Assembly (NCBI RefSeq): GCF_000292345.1
Contig: NZ_ALOU01000036.1
Location: 1 to 63,715, forward strand
Direction: 5' to 3'
Length of the DNA: 63,715 bases
From: Cupriavidus sp. BIS7
Lineage (GTDB): Bacteria > Pseudomonadota > Gammaproteobacteria > Burkholderiales > Burkholderiaceae
Part shown: positions 57,785 through 63,715 of the stretch, one piece after another
Layout of the letters: every line of letters starts with the position of its first letter
Position numbering within the stretch: position 1 is the stretch's first letter
Program-made: the position numbers and the translations under genes
The notes under the pieces: model-generated
Told to the model about the DNA's origin: nothing
Database searches by the model: none
The model's input: the letters and a program-made list of their open reading frames with translations, nothing else

Positions 57785-59191
57785 GTGGCTGGTGATTTCC
57801 TGCAGCGGTCGCGACATGGGACGATATTCATGTTCCGGCGACGTATACCCCTGGACTTGGTGTCCGCCTTCAGACGGACAGAACTCTACCGCAGCGTCGG
57901 AACGGCAGACCCCCGCCTGGCCGCCATACGGGCACGATTCCTGGCCGGCGCCTGTGATGCGCTCTTCCAGAGGGCTCGTCAGCTTGTCGGAAGCGGCCAG
58001 CCCCTTGGCCACAGCGAGATCAGCTTCTTGGCCGAACTAGAACTCCCCTCCCCCGACCGCTGGCCCAGCCTCCTAGCAGGTATCCAAGGGCCGAAAACGC
58101 CTCCAGCACCGACCAGGGCGCCTCCTGCGCGCCCGTTACCTCCCGGGCGGCCTGCAGACCAGGTCAAGCTCCCCCTGAAGCTGTCGATTGACGTCTACCT
58201 CTCGCAGATCAGCGTAAAGCCCGCGACCAAGACCCGGTATCGAACCGTCCTCGACCGGCTCGTCTCGCATTTTGGCGCGAGCTGCGACCTGGCAACCCTG
58301 AATCAGGACAAGTTCGTCGGGTTTGCCGACAAGGTCAATGCTGATGCCGAGCTGGCTATAAAGAGCAAGCAGGTAACGATCACGGCGGCCGCCACGTTCA
58401 TCAATTGGCATGCCTCCCGTAACAGCGCGATACCGCACGTCACGTCTGCCTCGCTGAAGCCAAAACGCCTTGCCCCGTCCTGGTCGGACCGTGCCGACTT
58501 CTCTTTGGAAGACATGACTGCGATTTTCCGATGTGCAAGTGCTAACCGCCGAGGGGCACCCCATGAGTTCTGGGTAACGATCGGCTGCGCGCTTACGGGC
58601 TGCCGGCTGGAAGAGCTAGCACAGTTGCACGTCCCAACGGACCTGAAGCAACATCCCAACGGAATCTGGTATCTCGATCTGAACGAACGCCCCGATCCCG
58701 ACGGTATCGTTCGAAAATCACTCAAGAAACTCTCCAGCTGGCGGGTGGTGCCGATCCACCCTCTCTTGGCTGAGTTGGGGTTTGTGGAATTCCTGCGGAC
58801 CGAAGCTCGCTCCGAGACGGGTCGCCCGTTTAGCTCATACTGGGCTCCCCATGGTGAGTTGATACCAGAAGACGCCACCGCCTTGCGCGCCAATATCAAA
58901 TGGAGCCACAAGATATCCAAATGGGGAGGCCGTAGGCTGAGAGAGTTGCAGAAGGCCAAGCTGATAGCTCCAGGCAATGCGACCTACTTCCACAGCATGA
59001 GACACACGTTCATCACCACTCTGGCGAAGGCTGGCGTGCCAGAACCCTTACGAGCAGCTCTCACCGGGCACGACAACGGTGGCATTAATGGGCAGATCTA
59101 CACGAAGTTCAAAGACGATCCGACGTCCACTTTCGATGCCTTGGTCATGGGTGCGTCAGACTTAGTGGCAACGTTGCACCCCAACCCATGA
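57785..59191 (+). CDS. Tyrosine recombinase / integrase
   Basis: Phage-type integrase of 468 residues. The catalytic set is present: Arg274 in GCALTGCRLEELAQL, His403 and Arg406 in YFHSMRHTFITTLA, a His in ALTGHDN, and the nucleophile Tyr439 in GQIYTKF. The N-terminal part (MFRRRIPLDLVSAFRRTELY, then TADPRLAAIRARFL) is the non-catalytic domain found in tRNA-targeting island integrases. GTG at 57785 follows GGAGG by 4 bases; an in-frame GTG at 57752 would lie inside the tandem repeats. It sits 95 bp from the tRNA-Met end, so it marks the left end of an integrated element. Confidence 0.93.
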   Translation: MAGDFLQRSRHGTIFMFRRRIPLDLVSAFRRTELYRSVGTADPRLAAIRARFLAGACDALFQRARQLVGSGQPLGHSEISFLAELELPSPDRWPSLLAGIQGPKTPPAPTRAPPARPLPPGRPADQVKLPLKLSIDVYLSQISVKPATKTRYRTVLDRLVSHFGASCDLATLNQDKFVGFADKVNADAELAIKSKQVTITAAATFINWHASRNSAIPHVTSASLKPKRLAPSWSDRADFSLEDMTAIFRCASANRRGAPHEFWVTIGCALTGCRLEELAQLHVPTDLKQHPNGIWYLDLNERPDPDGIVRKSLKKLSSWRVVPIHPLLAELGFVEFLRTEARSETGRPFSSYWAPHGELIPEDATALRANIKWSHKISKWGGRRLRELQKAKLIAPGNATYFHSMRHTFITTLAKAGVPEPLRAALTGHDNGGINGQIYTKFKDDPTSTFDALVMGASDLVATLHPNP

Positions 59192-59628
59192 TTTCCGCCC
59201 TCCCAACGCCGGGACGAAGGGGCACTGTCGTAACAGTGGGGCGTAGGATTGGCGAGGATAGGCTTCCCTATCCTAGGATTGCATAGCACCTGCCGATACA
59301 CCTGCTAGTTCCTGCCTTCATCCATATTTCAATGATCCAAATGCACAAATACCTGACTCAAAATATTTGATCATCCTTATAGCAAAGAATCATCGTTAAT
59401 TACTTACTTACAGAAGCATTATTCGGCAACGGTCGTAGCAATGCTTAGCTCATTAAACATGCCAAAATTTCATCGAGTATTTATCAGTAAGCAATGACTT
59501 ATCTCGGCACGCCACGATCCACATTGTGTTCAATCGGGGATGCTTCTACGAAGCATCGATGCCCTATACGCTTCTGATTCTTCTCACCTTTAGGGCCGAT
59601 GCATTGGCCTACCTCTAGACATTGACAG
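59192..59628. other. AT-rich intergenic region after the integrase
   Basis: A 437-bp stretch, clearly AT-richer than the host DNA. Just after the integrase stop there are two perfect hairpins: CACTGT-CGTA-ACAGTG (59223-59238) and GGATAGG-CTTC-CCTATCC (59256-59273). The second is flanked by direct repeats TAGGATTG at 59244-59251 and 59274-59281. The rest, 59300-59560, shows no gene I can support. It may hold the promoter of the next gene or part of the recombination region. Confidence 0.5.
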
Positions 59629-60075
59629 ATGCGTGATGGCGATACCCCGCCCCAACAACCACACTGGGGCTTACTCCAATTTTCCCCAGATCATGACGCT
59701 AGCAATCCTTCTCCAGAACCCTCTCATTCGACGAGTCTTCGGATGCGGGAACGTGCAACACTGCCCCAGCAACCGCCAACCTCGGTGCGGCCGATTTCAT
59801 CTCCAATCGCACCCTACGCAGCAAGGTGGCGCCATGGCGGCCCTCACTATTTGAACTCTCACCTCCAGCTGGGTGGGCACCCCCAGGTCATCAAGCAGTT
59901 CCAGCTTCGCCTCCCAGAACCACTGAAGAACATGCTCGACTTCCTATGTGCCAACCATTTCCGCATGAACCCGCATCGGTTGATTATGACCTTGATCTCT
60001 GATGCCCTAAGTGTTGCGCTAGAGGAGTATCTGAATATGCGCGATCAGGAAGACTTTGAGCAAACACAAGCGTAG
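59629..60075 (+). CDS. Putative ribbon-helix-helix DNA-binding protein
   Basis: Reading frame of 148 residues; only the C-terminal half looks like a protein domain. KQFQLRLPEPLKNMLDFLCA, then RMNPHRLIMTLISDALSVAL, fits the Arc/MetJ ribbon-helix-helix pattern of a strand followed by two helices. The N-terminal half contains weak internal repeats (MRDGDTPPQQP at residue 1, MRERATLPQQP near residue 39). The true start is uncertain because no clear ribosome site is seen; Met at 59743 is possible. Such regulators often control mobile-element genes. Confidence 0.5.
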   Translation: MRDGDTPPQQPHWGLLQFSPDHDASNPSPEPSHSTSLRMRERATLPQQPPTSVRPISSPIAPYAARWRHGGPHYLNSHLQLGGHPQVIKQFQLRLPEPLKNMLDFLCANHFRMNPHRLIMTLISDALSVALEEYLNMRDQEDFEQTQA

Positions 60076-60302
60076 GCTGGCATGCGAATCCCGGGACCCT
60101 GGCATCCGTGTGCAAAAAAACAACGAAGAAATTAAGGCCTTGAAATGCCTACGATCTGGCGCTCCACCGCACCATAGCGAGGGGATCGCGCTCCGCCGGC
60201 ACGTATCGTAGGCAAATTTGTAACCGCACCGCGCGCGCCCATTGAAATGCCTAACTTCGACTTCTAGCATTTGTGCGTCGAAGCTTTTGAGGGGTAGTGC
60301 GA

Positions 60303-61436
60303 ATGAATCAGATTGCAGAGCAAAGTTCGAGGTTAGGGTGCTTTGGTGATCCCAAGATGGGCGATCAGCCCGGAGCGGTCGAGTGTTTTGGATGTCGGGA
60401 TAAACTCGCATGTGCTAAGCATGCGGACTCAAAGTTGCCGAGACAGTTCAAGCGGGAGCCAATTTATCGCGGTCGACGAGCCGCAGTAGGCGATGCTGCC
60501 ACCCCAGTGACCATCGCCCCTGACGACATAGACGCCCTGCTAATTGAATTCGAGGATGCACCGCTCGTAATTCCGCAGAACGCGCAACACGAACCCGGAG
60601 AAGGCCCTCCATTACCAGGCGCAAAGAAATGCTCCCTGACGCCCAAAGGCCCTAATCCTTCGTCAAGCACCGCAGGCGCAACGAGACAGTCGTTTCCGGC
60701 GACATCGAATTCCGCCTATGCCAGGTTCACCGCCTCCGGGCTTGTTGAGGCCGTTCAAGACATTGCGAAGGCTGTTCGCCGCGCCCCATCTTCTTATGAA
60801 GATCATCGGGAATCATTCTGCGCTATTAGTCTCGAATTGAATCGGAGAGAGGTCACATTTGCGCCCCGCTTCCGCGGCACCCCCCGTCCGACTCATATGG
60901 CACCAACGCTTGCCGAGCAGCTTCTCGGACTGGACCGTCAGATCATTGATCTTCATTGGCTTCACAGTCGGGGAATCAAACAGCGCATCATCACTGAAAA
61001 TTATGAAGACCTGCTGTTCGAAGAAGAGTTTGATTTCGGCCTGGCACAAGAATTCGCGGCTGAGGTTTGGACAAGTGACCACAAGGCAGCGCTACTGAGC
61101 TTACCAGCACACTTGCAATGGCAGCTTGACACCCTTCAGCCATCGAGATTTGCTGACCGCTACCGTCGATTGCGCAATGGTGAACGGTCTGGCGGGCGCA
61201 CGAAGGCGCAGGGGCTACCGCAGATTCGAGCAAGACTAGAGGATTCGATCATCAACTCACCACAGCATCGCAGCAGTATCGATGATTGGCTGACGCTGTG
61301 GCTCTGTCACCAGATGATCGACAGCAAGGCTCCCGCCGCGCTCGCGTCACTGTTTAGCTTGGCAACTGGAACGACTCCAATGGCTCCGAGCAGCGTCTCG
61401 CGAAAGCTCGATCGCGTTCTTGCCCGCCTTGGATAG
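60303..61436 (+). CDS. Hypothetical protein with Cys cluster, 377 aa
   Basis: Protein of 377 residues that I do not recognise. The N-terminus has a possible metal cluster, Cys13, Cys28, Cys31 and Cys37 (LGCFGDP, then VECFGCRDKLACAKHA), a pattern seen in some phage and plasmid proteins. Residues 45-125 are low-complexity and Pro-rich. The C-terminal 230 residues are helical, with RQIIDLHWLHSRGIKQRII, SGGRTKAQGLPQIRARLE, and a final SSVSRKLDRVLARLG that could be DNA-binding. The start has GAGGGG upstream. Gene position in the element suggests replication, partition or regulation, without proof. Confidence 0.6.
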   Translation: MNQIAEQSSRLGCFGDPKMGDQPGAVECFGCRDKLACAKHADSKLPRQFKREPIYRGRRAAVGDAATPVTIAPDDIDALLIEFEDAPLVIPQNAQHEPGEGPPLPGAKKCSLTPKGPNPSSSTAGATRQSFPATSNSAYARFTASGLVEAVQDIAKAVRRAPSSYEDHRESFCAISLELNRREVTFAPRFRGTPRPTHMAPTLAEQLLGLDRQIIDLHWLHSRGIKQRIITENYEDLLFEEEFDFGLAQEFAAEVWTSDHKAALLSLPAHLQWQLDTLQPSRFADRYRRLRNGERSGGRTKAQGLPQIRARLEDSIINSPQHRSSIDDWLTLWLCHQMIDSKAPAALASLFSLATGTTPMAPSSVSRKLDRVLARLG

Positions 61437-61898
61437 AAAGTGAATTCGTATCAGCCTGGCCTCACGGTCAGCGATGCCAGGCGAGCGCCCAGCCGGATTT
61501 CAACCCGATCTACGGCGTCACGAGTGCCGTTGATGACGCCGGAAGTGCAACCTAGTCTTCCGCGAAAAAAAGCCTTCTTCATCATGGACTTATGCGAAAT
61601 TTAAAGGCATTTTTTCGCGCCTAATGATTTAATGGGTAGTGTATTAGTGAATAGTGAAAAGTCTTTCGCTCCGCGTGGCGGAGCGAGGCGCTTCGCGCCC
61701 TTCTTTCCGGTCCGGTCTTGATGATCTGAAGGTCAGAAGGAACAGCGGGAGCGGGAGCAGTATGCCATTGCAGCGGCTTTGTTGATGGACATCGTGCGCC
61801 GCGCCAAGCGTATCGGATTGCCCTTACCCCGCCACGCCGGAACAGACGGGCGATGCGGCGACGCTAGCCGGGGAATTGTGAAGCGACAAGTTGCAGGC
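61437..61898. other. Structured non-coding region between convergent genes
   Basis: A 462-bp stretch without a supportable gene. It holds an imperfect 16-bp inverted repeat, CGCGAAAAAAAGCCTT at 61561-61576 and AAGGCATTTTTTCGCG at 61604-61619, with a single mismatch. It also holds a perfect hairpin CGCTCCGC-GTG-GCGGAGCG at 61667-61685, immediately followed by GGCGC-TTC-GCGCC at 61687-61699. These could be two-way terminators or an origin-like region. A short translatable stretch near 61740-61940 (REREQYAIAAALLMDIVRRA) looks like a gene remnant. Confidence 0.5.
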
Positions 61899-62723
61899 TC
61901 AGAAGTTGTAGCTAATCACGCCGTCACTCTCGCTGATCGATCGGTTGGCTAAAAGCTTGGCGATAATAGTTTCGACCTCACTCTCGGCGAGCTCGTGAGC
62001 CTTGAACATGGCCTTGATGTGCTTGGCAAGGGTCAATCGGCGCCGGGGCCTAGTGGCCTTCCGCGACCTACCCAAAATCTCGCGAACGCGCTCGGCACTA
62101 GGGTTCTTGACGCCCCCCTTTTCTTTCGAAACGGCGGCGGCCTTATGCGTCGCGATCTTTGGCGAGCCCCCTGACGCGACTTTCGCCCCTGCAGCATTGA
62201 CGGGCCTAGTCACAGCCGCTGCCGGCGCCGAGGCAGGCTTCGCCGCCGCGGCATTCGCATGCAAGCCGATCGCTGGCGGCTGCATTGGCGATTTTGATGC
62301 TGACACGAGCTTTGGTTCTGCCGGACTCTGAGCCTGACGGTGGATCGAGGGCTTCTCGCCGAAGGCCTCCTCGAGCGTGGCCGCGCGGCGGGCCTCCACT
62401 CCCGCCTCGGCGCCAAGCCAAGCGAGCAGCGGATCGAAGCCCTTGTCCCTGGAAAGCACGATCACCGGGCCTCGCTCGCCCGCCTCGACCATGCGGCCCA
62501 GTTCGAAAGCGATGTGGAAATCAAGCGCGTTGGGGCCGCCGCCGCTCGCGCGAACCCAGCGGGCTTTCTCGCCGAGTGCATGCAGACCCATCGCCAATCC
62601 GATTGGCACCTTTTTTTGGCTCTCCCCCGCGAAGACCGTCAGGCGAGCGGCGTCACCTAGGCGGTCGAGATCGACCGCCTGGACATTTTCGAAGTCGACC
62701 AATACAACGGCCCCTTGACCCAT
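61899..62723 (-). CDS. NYN (PIN-like) domain protein, putative RNase
   Basis: Protein of 274 residues with an N-terminal NYN domain (about 4-120). The acidic positions expected of this PIN-like nuclease fold are Asp10 (VVLVDFENVQ), Asp68 (NALDFHIAFELG) and Asp93/Asp97 (LSRDKGFDPLL). A low-complexity Ala/Pro/Lys linker (about 125-200) leads to a basic C-terminal module (about 205-274, RKATRPRRRLTLAKHIKAMF), helical and probably nucleic-acid binding. The start has GGGGAAG upstream. The family is widespread; the nuclease role is inferred from fold and acidic residues, and a role in element maintenance or defence is speculation. Confidence 0.8.
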   Translation of the reverse strand: MGQGAVVLVDFENVQAVDLDRLGDAARLTVFAGESQKKVPIGLAMGLHALGEKARWVRASGGGPNALDFHIAFELGRMVEAGERGPVIVLSRDKGFDPLLAWLGAEAGVEARRAATLEEAFGEKPSIHRQAQSPAEPKLVSASKSPMQPPAIGLHANAAAAKPASAPAAAVTRPVNAAGAKVASGGSPKIATHKAAAVSKEKGGVKNPSAERVREILGRSRKATRPRRRLTLAKHIKAMFKAHELAESEVETIIAKLLANRSISESDGVISYNF

Positions 62724-62999
62724 GTCACTTCCCCGAATTATCCGGCCACGCGAGACGGCGCGGCGCGTTTCCCTGTCGCGCGTGCGGCTCTTCGGCCGCA
62801 GAGGGAGTTTAGCCCAAAGATCCGAGTTCACCACATGAGGCGTTTGATGGGTCAGAAGTGAGACGGGCCGGCCCATGGTTTTCACAAATGGCGAGTTCGG
62901 TTGGGCGCGTTTCTCCGAGGCCCAAAATTTGTCGACGCCCTGTGGACGCGATCTAACCCGATCGCTGTATTCCCGACCACCGCAGACCAGCATACGCAT

Positions 63000-63332
63000 T
63001 TAACGCTTGCCGTTCTTGAGTTCCAGATAGAGTTGAGCCCCGCCATCGGAGACCATCTTGAGCGGATTAGCGCGGCAATAGTTGTCCATCCACGCGAATA
63101 CCTGATTGGCTGACGAAAGTTTTTCAAGCGGGTCGTGTTTGGCGTCGCCGACGGCGGCATTGAGGCCGCTAAGATACCCGGCCAGCCAGGACTTCAAGGC
63201 TGAGACGGGAGTGTTTGAACTGCTGAGCCAAGTTCCACAGTCTGGGGTGGCGATCATGGTAACCTCGGCGCGGCTCACTGTCGCCGTGCCAAGTGTAAGG
63301 ATGACCGCTGCGGCGGCGAGTGTCTTCTTCAC
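63000..63332 (-). CDS. Small secreted protein, Rap1a-like
   Basis: Exported protein of 110 residues. A signal peptide (MKKTLAAAAVILTLGTATVS, cleavage near SRA-EV) is followed by CGTWLSSSN, then LKSWLAGYLSGLNAAVGD and AWMDNYCRANPLKMVSDG with a second Cys. The pattern of two Cys around a W-x-x-GYLSG helix is found in small periplasmic proteins that often travel with mobile elements, related in style to Rap1a/Tai immunity proteins. No function is proven. It is 9 bp downstream of another secreted gene. Confidence 0.7.
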   Translation of the reverse strand: MKKTLAAAAVILTLGTATVSRAEVTMIATPDCGTWLSSSNTPVSALKSWLAGYLSGLNAAVGDAKHDPLEKLSSANQVFAWMDNYCRANPLKMVSDGGAQLYLELKNGKR

Positions 63333-63341
63333 GTGTAATCC

Positions 63342-63715
63342 TCACTGGCAGGGATAGTTCTTCTGAAGCAGCAAGAGCGAAGCGGTCGTCAGCGGCATTC
63401 CGTCCGCGAACAGGTTTGGAGTGCTCCGGAAGAACTGGTCGAGCAAAGCCGTAATGTCCCAGCGCTTGAGGTTTCCATCCCCCTTCAGGCAGAACAGCGG
63501 CTGATCCTTCCGATAGGCCAAGGCAGCATTTGCAGCAAGCAGCGACGAGCCAATGGCCGTCATATAGAGGTTGAGCGCATCCTCGTCAGCGCGCGAGAAG
63601 CCATGTGTTCGAAATTGCTTGTAATCCTTCCAAGTAAATTCGGCGTGCGCGGACGTTGCGCCCGTCAAGGTAGCTACGGTCATCGCCGCCATCAGCTGTG
63701 GTGGTCTAATTTCCT
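63342..63715 (-). CDS. Secreted protein, 5' end outside window
   Basis: At least 116 residues from the first Met in view (63692), but the frame stays open to the window edge. That Met starts directly with a hydrophobic run (TVATLTGATSAHA-EF) and lacks basic residues, so the true start is probably upstream and the gene is partial here. The mature part has DALNLYMTAIGSSLLAANAA, then FCLKGDGNLKRWDITALLDQ and a final Cys. It shares the style of the next gene and is likely co-transcribed with it (gap 9 bp). Confidence 0.7.
   Translation of the reverse strand, partial: EIRPPQLMAAMTVATLTGATSAHAEFTWKDYKQFRTHGFSRADEDALNLYMTAIGSSLLAANAALAYRKDQPLFCLKGDGNLKRWDITALLDQFFRSTPNLFADGMPLTTASLLLLQKNYPCQ

Noticed and set aside
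61740..61940. A short plus-strand gene with MDIVRRAKRIGLPLPRHAG
   Set aside because: No ribosome site, a stop just upstream, and overlap with the 3' end of the NYN gene; treated as a possible remnant.
59700..63715. A downstream copy of the tRNA-Met 3' end marking the right end of the element
   Set aside because: I scanned for the acceptor and T-arm sequence and found none; the right end must be outside the window.

Overview
The window is 63.7 kb of GC-rich DNA. Its core genes point to a beta-proteobacterium of the Burkholderiaceae, most like Cupriavidus or Ralstonia. The clues are the pgk-pyk-fbaA-purCEK-tsaC order, recA-recX next to sucCD, a PilA/PglL-type pilin locus, an MdtABC-type RND pump with its own OmpR/EnvZ-type pair, and copies of a CCCTCTCCC-type palindromic intergenic repeat. 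This assignment comes from reading gene content and proteins, not from a database search.

Layout. 0.1-2.2 kb: sensor kinase and response regulator on the minus strand. They are divergent from 2.4-11.9 kb, an RND efflux operon of membrane fusion protein, two RND pumps and an outer-membrane lipoprotein. 11.9-12.5 kb: two small overlapping genes. 12.7-14.3 kb: a LysR regulator divergent from a PACE-family efflux protein. 14.4-16.0 kb: dacB-type D,D-peptidase. 16.1-24.0 kb (minus): pgk, pyk, fbaA, then purC, purE, purK, tsaC, with a 192-bp inverted-repeat element at the pyk stop codon. 24.3-26.6 kb: two tandem LuxR-type regulators. 26.6-27.8 kb: azlCD. 28.0-30.8 kb: amidase and MFS transporter. 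31.2-34.1 kb: SNF2-family helicase. 34.3-38.7 kb (plus): ilvE, a zinc-ribbon protein, waaF, an NTF2-like protein, a YheT-type hydrolase and an unknown protein. 38.8-40.6 kb: M48 protease. 40.7-42.4 kb: moaC and two envelope proteins. 42.5-46.3 kb (minus): a PglL-like O-oligosaccharyltransferase after three tandem type IV pilins. 46.6-52.6 kb (minus): terC, sucD, sucC, a DUF2889 protein, recX, recA. 52.8-57.4 kb (plus): TctD/TctE-type two-component system, a DUF4212 small protein and an MHS-type transporter.

57.6-63.7 kb looks like the left end of an integrative element. A tRNA-Met gene (anticodon CAT) has a consensus promoter and is followed at once by a tyrosine integrase. After it come AT-richer intergenic DNA, a ribbon-helix-helix-like protein, an unknown 377-residue protein with a Cys cluster, a structured 460-bp non-coding stretch, an NYN-domain putative RNase, and two small secreted proteins. 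The second of these probably runs off the window. The right end of the element is not in view.

How the parts relate. The first 12 kb is a self-contained envelope-stress and drug-export module with its own regulation. The middle holds central carbon metabolism (pgk, pyk, fbaA, sucCD) and purine synthesis. The pilin/PglL locus and waaF concern the cell surface. The most unusual items are a Thr-rich insertion of about 60 residues in the second RND pump, the 192-bp element, the nine-copy repeat family, and the tRNA-Met element with its NYN and secreted-protein cargo.
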